This document shows, in pieces, positions 42,400 through 54,101 of a DNA stretch of 64,000 nt. Each line of letters opens with the position of its first letter. Positions within the stretch are counted from its first letter, which is position 1. Origin of the DNA: Neoroseomonas lacus (GTDB lineage: Bacteria > Pseudomonadota > Alphaproteobacteria > Acetobacterales > Acetobacteraceae); contig NZ_BMKW01000010.1 of NCBI RefSeq assembly GCF_014644535.1, forward strand, positions 29,664 through 93,663. The letters are read 5' to 3'. The position numbers and the translations under genes are program-made. The notes under the pieces were generated by a model, which was not told the DNA's origin, searched no databases, and saw only the letters and a program-made list of their open reading frames with translations.

Positions 42400-44680
42400 C
42401 GCCCCGGTAGCGCCGACCAGGCGCGGGGCCTGGGATGGGCTTCGCGTCCTCGTGCTGTCACCGGTGCCCACTTGGCCGGTCACCTTCGGCAACCGCAATC
42501 GCATTGTGCAAGTCAATCGCGCCTTGCAGCGCGAGGGCGCCCATGTCGCGCTGCTGCACTATCCATCCGATGAGGAATGGCGCACCCGCCTGCCCCGCAA
42601 TGCCCTGGTGGAGATGGCCAAGCAGTGGCAGGAGGTGTTCCTCTGCCCCGCCACGCGGCCGCTGCATACCCGCCCATCAGATGGCCCGGACCACGGCATC
42701 GACGACTGGTGGGACCCGGCCATCGGCCAGATGCTCGACTGGCTGCTGAAGGTGGGTCGCTACGACGCGCTGCTGGTCAATTACACCTGGATGTCCAAGG
42801 CGCTGGAGCACGCGCCGATCGGCGTGCTGCGCATCCTCGACACCCATGACCGCTTTTCCGGGCGGCGGGAATTGCTGGCCGCCAATGGCCTAGCGCCGGA
42901 ATACTTCCACACCACCGAGGAACAGGAACGCATCGCCCTCGACCGGGCGGATATCGTCTGGGCCATCAAGTCCCAAGAAGAGGCCTTCTTCAGCACGATC
43001 ACCCAACGGCCCGTGCGCACCCTGCTGCACATGGAACCGCCGGCGCCGCCAAGCCCCCAGCGAGCGGGCGATGGCGTGCTGCGGCTGGGCATCGTCGGCG
43101 GGCGCAACAACATCAACGCCAGCAACATCCGCCGCTTCCTGGAAGTCGCCGACGCCTATCTGCGCCGCACGCTGCTGCCGATCGAGATCGTGGTGGCCGG
43201 GTCAGTCTGCAGCCTGCTGGAGGAGCTGAAGCTGCCCTTCCTGCGCCAGCTCGGTACGCTCGAGAGCATGGACACGCTCTACGACCAGGTCGATGCCGTG
43301 CTCGCGCCGCTGTCCTTCTCGACCGGCCTCAAGATCAAGGTCGGTGAGGCGCTGGCGCGCGGCAAGGCGCTCATCAGCCATGTCCACGCCTTCGAAGGCT
43401 ACATCCCGACCCACGCCTTCCATGAATGCGCCGATTTCGAGGAGATGATGCGCGCCGCGCATCGCCTCGTGCGCGACGAATCCCTGCTGGCGGAACTGAC
43501 GGCAGCGTCGCGCAGTTCGGTCGCCGCCGCCGAGGCCGACATCGCCGCGACGCTGCACCATGCCGGCGAGGTCGCGTCGAAGCTGCCCCCCTCGGTAGTG
43601 GTGTCGGTGCGCTTCGAGCAGGTGCGGCAGGGCAACCTTATCTTCGACCACGCGCTGGACGTCGCGCGCTATGCCGGGTTCCGGGCCCCGGTTGCCTTGC
43701 ATCTGGCCGGCGACCCGGCGAGCGCGGACCCGGCCGCGCTGCGCCTGCTGGCCGCGCGGGGGCGCGTGCTGGTCGACCCGTCCTGCGGGCCCCTGTCCGC
43801 CGAGGCGACGCATCTGCTGTTCGACGACACGCAGCCGCGGCGCGTCAGCCTCGACGAGTTGCTGGCAGCGCCTCACCTCGCCATATGGTTCGCCTCCCCG
43901 CCGGAGACCCTGCCCGGCGTCACTGTCCGCACGCGGCTGGGTGTCGCGCATGCGGCGACAATGGCCATGCAGAACGGCCTTGATGACCGGTTTGCCAGTC
44001 TGGCGGCGGCGTTTCCGCGCTTCCTGCTGCTCGAAGAAGCGCCGTCGCGCGCTGCGGCGGCCATCATTCATGCCGCTCGCGCCGAACGCGCCGCCGTTCC
44101 GCTGCTGTGGCGCGGGGAGGAAAGTCGCCTGCTTGCCGCGCTGCGCGGTGGCGCGCCGGGGCCTGTCGCCATGCTGGTCGAGGACATCACGGCACCCGAC
44201 CTGCTGCCCGTCCTCGCCTACCTGACCACCGCGCTGGGCCGCAAGGTGACGATATTCGCCCCGGACCGTGCGGTGCCCCTGCCCGATTGGCCGAACGATG
44301 GTCCGCTTGCGGTGCGACGCGAGGCCATCGCCCGCGCCGACGTGGCGGATTTCTTCGACCCGAAATTCTGGAACCGGCGGCGCCCCGTCTTCGTCGTCGA
44401 GCACGGCCGCGCCGCGGCGACCCGCCCGGCGCGCGAAGTCGCGCTGCGGGCCGGGATCGCGCATCTGCGGTTCGGCGACCCAGCCGCGCCGGATGCCGTC
44501 TCGACCGCCCCAGCCATGGCCTATCGGACGCGCCATTTCATTTCGACGGCCCTAGTGCTGGCGACGCTCGATCGCCAGAACGGCGCCGCCACCGAGGCAG
44601 GCGGGGCCGCCGAGGAATTTGGCCGCGATGCCGGGTGGGCGCGCATCTGGGGCGAGATCGGCCGTCTCCTGGCGGCCTGA
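42389..44680 (+). CDS. Large glycosyltransferase with unassigned C-terminal half
   Basis: This is a 763-aa protein. Residues about 15-385 follow the GT-B fold: VLVLSPVPTWPVTFGNRNRI, an ILDTHDRFSGRRELL segment, LRLGIVGGRNNINASNIRRF and the donor-site stretch LSFSTGLKIKVGEALARGKA. From about 390 onward there are about 370 residues I cannot assign. This part has repeating alpha/beta character, such as RGRVLVDPSCGPLSAEATHL and GPVAMLVEDITAPDLLPVLA, and may be a second Rossmann-like domain. The ATG overlaps the previous gene by 11 bases. No membrane segment is visible. Confidence 0.78.
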   Translation: MTSSAPVAPTRRGAWDGLRVLVLSPVPTWPVTFGNRNRIVQVNRALQREGAHVALLHYPSDEEWRTRLPRNALVEMAKQWQEVFLCPATRPLHTRPSDGPDHGIDDWWDPAIGQMLDWLLKVGRYDALLVNYTWMSKALEHAPIGVLRILDTHDRFSGRRELLAANGLAPEYFHTTEEQERIALDRADIVWAIKSQEEAFFSTITQRPVRTLLHMEPPAPPSPQRAGDGVLRLGIVGGRNNINASNIRRFLEVADAYLRRTLLPIEIVVAGSVCSLLEELKLPFLRQLGTLESMDTLYDQVDAVLAPLSFSTGLKIKVGEALARGKALISHVHAFEGYIPTHAFHECADFEEMMRAAHRLVRDESLLAELTAASRSSVAAAEADIAATLHHAGEVASKLPPSVVVSVRFEQVRQGNLIFDHALDVARYAGFRAPVALHLAGDPASADPAALRLLAARGRVLVDPSCGPLSAEATHLLFDDTQPRRVSLDELLAAPHLAIWFASPPETLPGVTVRTRLGVAHAATMAMQNGLDDRFASLAAAFPRFLLLEEAPSRAAAAIIHAARAERAAVPLLWRGEESRLLAALRGGAPGPVAMLVEDITAPDLLPVLAYLTTALGRKVTIFAPDRAVPLPDWPNDGPLAVRREAIARADVADFFDPKFWNRRRPVFVVEHGRAAATRPAREVALRAGIAHLRFGDPAAPDAVSTAPAMAYRTRHFISTALVLATLDRQNGAATEAGGAAEEFGRDAGWARIWGEIGRLLAA

Positions 44681-45089
44681 CCGGCTTCCACTCGCTGCGG
44701 CGCGGAAGCAGGTCGAGGCAATTGCTTCTGAGAGCATATTCACCCGATGAGGTGATGCAACTGCTCGGAGTCTGCGCCGATATCCCGATACCGGCGGCCC
44801 GCGGGCGTCATTCGCAGGCCAGCAGCCTTTGCCTTCAATGACCTGCGCATCCCTGTCCTTCGCTCGACATCCAGCGAACGGAGCCGGCAAGCCATCAGGC
44901 GCGGCAGCGACGAATCCGCGTCATCAAGCGCCGGCACCGGCCTGGGGGAATGCCGTTCTCCCACCCGCCATGCTTGGCGATGGATATGCTCCCATCCCCG
45001 CGCGTCGCGTTAATGCCGCATTTCGCTTTCTCTACGCCGCGTCCCGTGGCACTTGAGGGCCACAAAGACGCCACCAATGGAGGGTAGCC
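44681..45089. other. Gap of 409 bases with a hairpin-forming repeat
   Basis: No supported gene. It contains one copy of a 25-base repeat (44859-44883) also found near 53932, and a GTGGC/GCCAC stem-loop at about 45046-45064 in the metY leader. I compared the leader with SAM riboswitch consensus elements and found no convincing match. A minus-strand frame across the repeat reads ACRLRSLDVERRTGMR. Confidence 0.45.
44859..44883. repeat. 25-bp dispersed repeat, copy 1
   Basis: It matches 53932-53956 at 21 of 25 positions, including an unbroken TCCAGCGAACGGAG. TTCGC pairs with GCGAA around a 10-base loop; TCC and GGA extend the stem past a single bulged C. Confidence 0.6.
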
Positions 45090-47777
<2,688 letters not shown>

Positions 47778-47791
47778 CCGGCGCGCCCGCG

Positions 47792-47809
47792 GCGCACCCC
47801 ATGGTGCGC
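47792..47809 (+). terminator. Possible terminator hairpin after hemB operon
   Basis: GCGCACC pairs with GGTGCGC around CCAT, 15 bases after the preceding stop. The following GTCGTGATTCTG is a poor U-run, so termination is uncertain. Confidence 0.4.
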
Positions 47810-47924
47810 GTCGTGATTCTGATTGTATGTTCGAATCGTCAGGCTGATGCCATGAGTGCCGGTTTCGCGAGGCGCGACCGTCGCGGCTTTGCGTCGCCCG
47901 TTCCCCACGTCCGGAAGGTGCCGC

Positions 47925-48269
47925 ATGAAGCCGCTGACGATTATTCTGGCCAGCCTGGCCCTGTCCGCCTGCGCCGAGAAATGGGCGAAGCCCGGGGCGA
48001 CACCGACGGATATGGAGGCGGCCCTGTCGCAGTGCCGTGCCGAGGCCTATGTGACGCTGCCGCCCTTGATGCAGCGGGTCATGGCCTCGCCCGCAGGCCG
48101 GACGCCGGTGCGGACGCGCTGCACGGGATCGGGCAACACGACCAACTGCAGGACCACGGGCGGTGACTACCAGCCCGCCGTCTATCGGAATGACGACGTG
48201 AACGAGGATGGCCGGCACGAGGTGCAGCGCGCCTGCATGTTCCGCAACGGATGGCGGCCGGAGGACTGA
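47925..48269 (+). CDS. Small putative lipoprotein, 114 aa
   Basis: From ATG 47925 (GGAAGG upstream) the product is MKPLTIILASLALSACAEKW, a lipoprotein signal with lipobox LSAC (Cys 16). The mature part has three further Cys (CRAEAY, RTRCTGSGNTTNC) and ends RACMFRNGWRPED. The Cys-rich, short mature part and the conserved-looking GDYQPAVYRNDDVNEDGR region suggest a stable periplasmic domain of unknown role. Confidence 0.7.
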   Translation: MKPLTIILASLALSACAEKWAKPGATPTDMEAALSQCRAEAYVTLPPLMQRVMASPAGRTPVRTRCTGSGNTTNCRTTGGDYQPAVYRNDDVNEDGRHEVQRACMFRNGWRPED

Positions 48270-48362
48270 CTACCCGGCCCGTGCGGCGCGTGATCGCCGC
48301 GAGAGCGAGGGTAGATTTCCTTGCCATGCCGCGCGACCCTCCCGTGCGGGAGGAACAACCAC

Positions 48363-49157
48363 ATGACATCAGACTGGCTTGGACTGTCCGGGCGCGTTGC
48401 CATCGTGACCGGGGCGGCGGGCGGCATTGGCGGGGCGATCGCGGCTGAACTCGCCGCGGCGGGGGCGGCGGTTGGGCTGCTCGACCGAGATGCGGCGGGG
48501 GTGACGGCGGCAGCCGAGGCGCTGCGCGCCACCGGGGCCACCGCCTTCGCCACCGGCTGCGACACCACCGATGAGGCGAGCGTCGCGGCCGCCTTCGCCG
48601 CCACGCGCGCGGCCCTCGGCCCTGCCGCTATCCTGGTGAACAACGCCGGCATCCTGCGCGCCGGGCCGCTTTCGGAGATCCCGCTGGCATCGTGGAACGC
48701 CCTGCTGGCGGTGAACCTCACCGGCTACCTGCTCTGTGCCCAGGCGGCGCGGGCGCAGATGCTGGAGGCCGGCGGCGGCGCGCTGGTGCATATCGCCTCC
48801 ATCGCCGCGTCCAACCCGCAGCCGCGCAGCGGTGCCTACAGCCCGTCCAAGGCCGGCGTGGCGATGCTCTCGCGGCAATTGGCGCTGGAATGGGGACCCG
48901 ATGGCATCCGCAGCAATGTGGTCAGCCCCGGGCTGATCCGCACGCCATTGTCGGAGTCCTTCTATCAGGCGCCGGGGATCCTGGAGCGGCGCGAGGCGAT
49001 GGTGCCCGGCCGTCGGGTCGGCACGCCCCAGGACATTGCCGACGCCGTGACTTTCCTCGCCAGCCATCGCGCCGCCTATGTGAATGGCGCGGAACTGCTG
49101 GTCGATGGCGGGCTCGACCAGGTGGTGCTGGAGCTGACGCCGCGGCCTGGCTACTGA
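48363..49157 (+). CDS. Short-chain dehydrogenase/reductase
   Basis: This 264-aa classical SDR has the cofactor loop VAIVTGAAGGIGGAIAAELA at about 12-31, LVNNAGILRAGPL, the catalytic Ser in HIASIAASNPQ and the YSPSK catalytic Tyr-Lys. The NVVSPGLIRTPLSESF lid follows. GGAGG lies upstream. The substrate is unknown. Convergent with the alpha/beta hydrolase, the 3' ends overlap by 7 bases. Confidence 0.9.
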   Translation: MTSDWLGLSGRVAIVTGAAGGIGGAIAAELAAAGAAVGLLDRDAAGVTAAAEALRATGATAFATGCDTTDEASVAAAFAATRAALGPAAILVNNAGILRAGPLSEIPLASWNALLAVNLTGYLLCAQAARAQMLEAGGGALVHIASIAASNPQPRSGAYSPSKAGVAMLSRQLALEWGPDGIRSNVVSPGLIRTPLSESFYQAPGILERREAMVPGRRVGTPQDIADAVTFLASHRAAYVNGAELLVDGGLDQVVLELTPRPGY

Positions 49158-49987
49158 CCCAGGAAGGCCGCCACCAGCGCGATCTGCGCCGGGTCCATCA
49201 GCGCCGGCGCGTGGCCCGCGCCGGCGATCTCGGCAAGCTGGACATTTGACCCAGCCGCCATTGACTGGGCCGTTTCTTCCAGCAGCAGGTCGCTCTCGGC
49301 GCCGCGGATCAGCAGCACGGGCTGCTTCACGAGGCCCCAGAGCGCCTTCATATCAAGTGCCTGGGCTTCCTGGGCGCGGATGGGCGTGGCGATGGCCGGG
49401 TCGTAGTGCAGCGTCACGCCGCCGTTCTTCGCCGGACGGGCGGAAGTTTCGGCTAGGTGGCGCCATTCGGCGTCGTTCAGCTGCCCGAAAGGAGCGTGGA
49501 TGTGACGCAGATGCGCCTCCAGCGCCGCGATATCGGGGAAGACTGGTTCATCGCCGATATAGTCGCGGATGCGCGCCATCGCCTCGACCGGGACGAAGCA
49601 GCCGACATCGTTCAGCACCATGCGACGGATCGGGTTGCCGGGTGTGGCCGCCACCCCCATGCCGCAAATGCCGCCCAGCGAGGTACCTACCCAATCGACC
49701 GGACCATCGAAGCGCGCCAGCAGATGCGAGAGCGCGGCAACATAGACCGGTGGCTGGTACAGCATCGGGTCGGGCAGCCAGTCGGAGGCCCCGCGCCCCG
49801 GCAGGTCGGGGCAGATCACGCGGCGGCCGGCATCGCCCAGCGCCTGGGCCAGCGGGTCGAAGTCCCGGCCCGTGCGCGTCAGCCCATGGACGCAGATGAC
49901 GGGAGTGCCGTCGGCCGGGCCCCATTCCCACCAACGCATGGTGAAGAAGCCTGCAGGCGAGAGCCAACGAACCGCGCCATCGCGCAT
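49151..49987 (-). CDS. Alpha/beta hydrolase
   Basis: This protein of about 278 aa has the alpha/beta hydrolase fold: PVICVHGLTRTGRDFDPLAQ (oxyanion region), the nucleophile elbow VDWVGTSLGGICGM with Ser, an acidic residue near LLIRGAESDLL and His in AGAGHAPAL. Start ATG 49987 is preferred; TTG 49996 would overlap the AGGAAGGGG ribosome-binding site. It is probably coexpressed with the CoA-transferase gene upstream. Substrate unknown. Confidence 0.85.
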   Translation of the reverse strand: MRDGAVRWLSPAGFFTMRWWEWGPADGTPVICVHGLTRTGRDFDPLAQALGDAGRRVICPDLPGRGASDWLPDPMLYQPPVYVAALSHLLARFDGPVDWVGTSLGGICGMGVAATPGNPIRRMVLNDVGCFVPVEAMARIRDYIGDEPVFPDIAALEAHLRHIHAPFGQLNDAEWRHLAETSARPAKNGGVTLHYDPAIATPIRAQEAQALDMKALWGLVKQPVLLIRGAESDLLLEETAQSMAAGSNVQLAEIAGAGHAPALMDPAQIALVAAFLGQ

Positions 49988-50019
49988 GATGTCCAACCCC
50001 TTCCTGCCGGGCTCGCCGG

Positions 50020-51225
50020 CTACAGGACGCCCTTGGCGCGCAACGTGTCGATCTCCACCGCACTCATGCCGAGGATCCCCGACAGCACCGCATCGGTATG
50101 TTCGCCCAGCACCGGCGGTGCCGAACGATAAGTGGGTGGCGTCGCACTCAGCTTCACGGGGTTTGCGATAACCTTCACGGTCGCGCCGCTGCCATGATGC
50201 ATCTCAAGCGTCATGTTGCGAGCCTGGACATGCGGGTCGGCGAAGACGTCCTTCAACGTGTTGATCGGGCCGCAACCGATCTTCAGCGCTTCGAGCGCCG
50301 CGACCCATTCGGTGGTGGTCTTGGTCTTCATCAGCGGCGTCAGCGTTTGCGTCACCAAGTCGCGATTGGCCACGCGATTGGGGTTGGTGGCGAAGCGTTC
50401 GTCGGCCAGCAGGTGTTCCTGGCCGAAGGACTTGCAGAAACGCTCGAAGGTCGGGTCGTTGCCCACCGCGAGGATCAGGTAGCCATCCTTCGTCGGGTAT
50501 TCCTGGTACGGGCTGATGTTGGGGTGCTGGTTGCCCAGGCGCGGCGGGTTCTCGCCGGTGGACAGGTAGTTCATGCCCTGGTTTGCCAGCCACGCCACAT
50601 GCGTATCCAGCATGCCGATGTCGATCTGCTGCCCCTGCCCCGTCGCGTGGCGGTGGTTCAGCGCGGCGAGGATGCCGATGCAGCCATAGAGCCCGGCAAA
50701 CAGGTCCGCGACCGGCACGCCGGCCTTCTGCGGGGAACCGTTCGGCTCGCCGGTCAGCGACATGATGCCGCCCATCGCCTGGATCAGCGCGTCATAGCCG
50801 GGGCGCGGTGCATAGGGGCCGGTCTGCCCGAAGCCGGTGATCGAGCAATAGATGAGGCGGGGGAAGCGGTCCTTGAGCTGTTCGTAGCCCAGGCCGTACT
50901 TGGCCAGCGCGCCAACCTTGAAGTTCTCGGCGAGGATGTCGCTGCTTTCAAGCAGCTTGAGGATCAGCGCCTGGCCCTCGGGTTTGGCGATGTCCACCGT
51001 GACCGACTTCTTGTTGCGGTTCACGCCGATGAAATAGGCGGATTCCTTGGTCTCGGGCCAGAAGGGGGGCGCGAAGCCGCGGGTGTCGTCGCCGGCCTCG
51101 GGGCGTTCGATCTTGATCACCTCGGCGCCGAGGTCGCCCAGCATCTGCGTGCAGGTCGGCCCGGCCAGGACGCGTGTGAGGTCGAGGACGCGGAGGCCCG
51201 ATAGCGGGCCGACGGGGCTGGTCAT
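50020..51225 (-). CDS. CaiB/BaiF family CoA-transferase
   Basis: This 401-aa class III CoA-transferase begins GLRVLDLTRVLAGPTCTQML, then GAEVIKIERPEAGDDTRGF, VDIAKPEGQALILKLLESSD and the catalytic Asp in PGYDALIQAMGGIMSLTGE. It transfers CoA between carboxylic acids. It lies 32 bases upstream of the alpha/beta hydrolase and divergent from an aldehyde dehydrogenase. Together they could handle an organic acid or its CoA ester. Confidence 0.92.
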   Translation of the reverse strand: MTSPVGPLSGLRVLDLTRVLAGPTCTQMLGDLGAEVIKIERPEAGDDTRGFAPPFWPETKESAYFIGVNRNKKSVTVDIAKPEGQALILKLLESSDILAENFKVGALAKYGLGYEQLKDRFPRLIYCSITGFGQTGPYAPRPGYDALIQAMGGIMSLTGEPNGSPQKAGVPVADLFAGLYGCIGILAALNHRHATGQGQQIDIGMLDTHVAWLANQGMNYLSTGENPPRLGNQHPNISPYQEYPTKDGYLILAVGNDPTFERFCKSFGQEHLLADERFATNPNRVANRDLVTQTLTPLMKTKTTTEWVAALEALKIGCGPINTLKDVFADPHVQARNMTLEMHHGSGATVKVIANPVKLSATPPTYRSAPPVLGEHTDAVLSGILGMSAVEIDTLRAKGVL

Positions 51226-51364
51226 GCGGAACTCCCTTGGGCTGCCTCGTGATTAGTCGGCGCGCCGCGCTGCGGCAACCCGCGGCGTGCGGCGGGACGG
51301 CGGTTCCCTCCCGCCTCGCCTGGGTCTATTCCTGCCGGCCGAAGCAAGACCCGAGGAGCGCCCC

Positions 51365-52876
51365 ATGCTCGACCGCCCCCACCCCACCCCCGCCGCCCCC
51401 TCCACCGACCCCTTCGCCCTCGCCAAGGCGCTGTCGGGCGTTCATTTCATCGGCGGCGCCTATGTGCCGGCACGCTCGGGCAAGACCTTTGCCGTCGTGA
51501 ACCCGGCGACCGGCGCTGATGTCGCCCGCGCCGCCGAGGGCGATGCCGCGGATGTCGATGCCGCCGTGCAGGATGCCGCGAAGGCGCAGAAGGAATGGGC
51601 CAAGGTGCCCGCCCGCAAGCGCGGCGCGCTGGTGCATCAATGCGCCCAGCTGCTGAAGGAGCATGTGGACGAGCTCGGCCGGCTGATCGCGCTGGAAACT
51701 GGCAAGGCGCTGCGCACCGAATCCCGCGTCGAGGCCGGCGTCGTCGCCGATGTCTTCGAATTCTTCGGCGGCCTCGGCTCTGAGTTGAAGGGCGAATCCG
51801 TCCCCTTCGACCCGAAGGTGCTGTCCGTCACGGTGCGTGAGCCACTCGGCGTGGTCGGTGCGATCATTCCGTGGAACGTGCCGATGCTGCTGATGGCGCT
51901 GAAGGTCGCGCCTGCGCTGGTGGCCGGCAATGCCGTGGTGGTGAAGTCGGCCGAGGAAGCCCCGCTCGCCGTGCTGCGCATCTGCGAGATCATGAACCGC
52001 ATCCTGCCGCCCGGCGTGTTCAACATGGTCTCGGGCTTCGGCCCAGAATGCGGCGCGCCGCTCGTCGAGCACAAGCTGGTGCGCAAGGTGACCTTCACCG
52101 GCTCGGTCGAGACCGGCAAGATCGTCGCCCGCGCCGCGGCCGAGAAGCTGATCCCGGTCACGCTGGAACTCGGCGGCAAGTCGCCGATGATCGTCTTCGC
52201 CGATTGCGATTTCGACAAGACGGTCTCCGGCGCGTTGACGTCGATGCGCTTCACGCGCCAAGGCCAGTCCTGCACGGCGGCGAGCCGCATCTATGTCGAA
52301 CGCCCGATCTTCGACCGCTTCGTCAAGGCGATGACCGATGCGGTGAACGGCATGGTCATGGGCGACCCGCTCGACGAGAAGACCGACATCGGCACCATCG
52401 TCAGCGAAGGCCAATTGGAGAAGGTGCGTGGCTTCATCGCCGAGGGCACGGCCACGCCGGGGGCGACCGCCCATGTGTGTTCGGCCATGCCGACCGATCC
52501 GGCGCTGAAGAAGGGCCTGTTCATCCAGCCCGTCATCTTCACCGGCCTGACAGGCGAAAGCCGCCTGGTGCGCGAGGAGATCTTCGGGCCGGTCACGGTG
52601 ATCCAGGCCTTCGACACGCCCGAGGCGGTGCTCGCCGAGGCGAATGACAGCGAATACGGCCTCGCCGCCTCGCTGTGGACGAACAACCTCAAGGTCGGGC
52701 TGGACTTGGCGCATCGGCTGGAGGCCGGGCTGGTGCAGATCAACCAGAACCTCGTCGTGCAGGCGAACCTGTCCTATGGCGGGGTGAAGTCCTCCGGCCT
52801 CGGCAAGGAAGCCTCGCTCGAGGCGATGCTCGAGCACTTCACGCACAAGAAGACCATCATGGTGAACATGGCCTGA
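51365..52876 (+). CDS. Aldehyde dehydrogenase family protein
   Basis: This 503-aa NAD(P)-dependent ALDH has PLGVVGAIIPWNVPMLLMAL, then KSAEEAPLAVLRICEI, VTFTGSVETGKIVARAAAEK, the catalytic Glu in LELGGKSPMIVF and Cys in RQGQSCTAASRIYV. FGPVTVIQAFDTPEAVLAEA follows near the end. GAGGAG precedes ATG 51365. It is divergent from the CoA-transferase gene and may oxidise an aldehyde in the same pathway. Confidence 0.93.
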   Translation: MLDRPHPTPAAPSTDPFALAKALSGVHFIGGAYVPARSGKTFAVVNPATGADVARAAEGDAADVDAAVQDAAKAQKEWAKVPARKRGALVHQCAQLLKEHVDELGRLIALETGKALRTESRVEAGVVADVFEFFGGLGSELKGESVPFDPKVLSVTVREPLGVVGAIIPWNVPMLLMALKVAPALVAGNAVVVKSAEEAPLAVLRICEIMNRILPPGVFNMVSGFGPECGAPLVEHKLVRKVTFTGSVETGKIVARAAAEKLIPVTLELGGKSPMIVFADCDFDKTVSGALTSMRFTRQGQSCTAASRIYVERPIFDRFVKAMTDAVNGMVMGDPLDEKTDIGTIVSEGQLEKVRGFIAEGTATPGATAHVCSAMPTDPALKKGLFIQPVIFTGLTGESRLVREEIFGPVTVIQAFDTPEAVLAEANDSEYGLAASLWTNNLKVGLDLAHRLEAGLVQINQNLVVQANLSYGGVKSSGLGKEASLEAMLEHFTHKKTIMVNMA

Positions 52877-53325
52877 GGTCCGGCAAGCGTGCCCGGCCCA
52901 CCATGGGCGGGGCGCGCCGCTCCCCCCTCCCGCAGCCGACGCCGCCGCTGCTTCGTCGGCTGAGCGGGTATTTGTTCGGCACCCATGACAGTCGATGTCG
53001 TCCATTTGATTGAACGCGTCGCACTGCGCGCGGTCCCCGTCGGCGCGCGGCCTGAACCTTGGCGGGCCGCGGACGATTCGCGGCGCGGTTCGCCCATGCG
53101 ATCCGAGATCACCGCCAATCCCATGACGCGCGGCCTGACCACGAACCGGCCCGCGCCAACGGCGCAGCGACCCTCGAGGGCGTGCTTCGAGTGCTGGTCC
53201 ACCCCGCGACGCTGGCCGCGGAGATCGCCTGTGAGACCACGGGCAGCCCATCCTGACTGTTCGAGGCGCGCCGATCGGGGCCGGCGGGATGGACGTCGCC
53301 GACGCAGGGCGGCACCATCCGCGCC
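52877..53325. other. Gap with possible frameshifted small gene
   Basis: No confident gene. An ATG at 52985 begins MTVDVVHLIERVALRAVPVG. From about 53060 a different frame reads AARFAHAIRDHRQSHDARPD and then LEGVLRVLVHPATLAAEIAC, stopping at 53254. One base shift would join them, but no ribosome-binding site or known family supports this. A small GCCCA/TGGGC hairpin follows the dehydrogenase gene near 52900. Confidence 0.35.
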
Positions 53326-53829
53326 ATGACCAATCGGATTGCGCCACCCGCCGCCGCCGCGGCCGGATCAACCCCGACCGCGCGCCGCGATTGGAGACTG
53401 TTCGCAGCGCTCCTCATCGTCCTCTCCGGATGCGCGGCCGAACCGCCACCCCCGGTCGCCGCGCCGCCACCGCCGCCACCGCCCGTCGGTTGGCAGCCGA
53501 TTGCCGCGCTGAGCACCGATGGCATCGTCGCCAACGGCTTCGTGCAGGAACGTGGCCTGATCACCACCGGGGCGGTCCGTCGCGCCTGGATCCTGCTCAA
53601 CCTGCGTGAACCGATCCCGATCCCCGAAACCGGTGGGCGGGCGCAATCGGTGCGCTTCGTTGGCGAATATCGCTGCGCGCAACGTCAGTGGCGCCCGGTC
53701 GAAGGCGCCTGGTTTGCCCGGCCGAACGCGCAGGAACCGGTGCATGCCGAACGCCCGCGCGGCGGCTTCCGCGCGGCGCCGGCAGGCACGCTGGATGGCG
53801 CCTTCCTGGATGCCGCCTGCGGTCTATAG
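53326..53829 (+). CDS. Putative lipoprotein, 167 aa
   Basis: The N-terminus is unusual for a lipoprotein: about 20 soluble residues, then the hydrophobic RLFAALLIVLSGC with lipobox LSGC (Cys about 36) and a run of Pro/Ala. The mature domain has strand-like segments (GLITTGAVRRAWILLNLREP, SVRFVGEYRCAQRQWRPVEG) similar to surface-adhesin E-like proteins. A start further in, closer to the hydrophobic part, is possible. Function unknown. Confidence 0.6.
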   Translation: MTNRIAPPAAAAAGSTPTARRDWRLFAALLIVLSGCAAEPPPPVAAPPPPPPPVGWQPIAALSTDGIVANGFVQERGLITTGAVRRAWILLNLREPIPIPETGGRAQSVRFVGEYRCAQRQWRPVEGAWFARPNAQEPVHAERPRGGFRAAPAGTLDGAFLDAACGL

Positions 53830-53925
53830 GGCGCGTCCCTCCACGCTGCGGCGGCCGATCGAGGATGCTCTCGGGCGCCTGCCGGCCGGTGCCGCCTGGC
53901 AGGAAGATGCTCCGGTACCCTGCCC

Positions 53926-53957
53926 GCTCCATTCGCCGGATTTCCAGCGAACGGAGC
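53926..53957. repeat. 25-bp dispersed repeat, copy 2, in an extended hairpin
   Basis: The repeat core is 53932-53956. Here the stem is longer: GCTCC/GGAGC, one A-C mismatch, then TTCGC/GCGAA around a 10-base loop. It lies in the 272-base gap between the lipoprotein gene and the lysozyme-like gene. On the minus strand it reads ACPLRSLEIRRMERAG, similar to copy 1. Confidence 0.6.
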
Positions 53958-54101
53958 GGACAGGCAGTCCACAGAAAACAACGGCCGGTGACTCGAGAAC
54001 GAGGTCCGCAGGACGTCGGCATCAGGCCCCTGGGGCAGGCTGCGTTCCCATCCGTTCACGTCGCCTGCCCCCGGTACTTTTTGGCGGGCATCTTCACGCG
54101 T

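Noticed and set aside
44681-45089. SAM-type riboswitch upstream of metY
   Set aside because: The leader has a GTGGC/GCCAC hairpin, but I could not place the conserved core or pseudoknot of SAM-II or related elements. A covariance search would decide.
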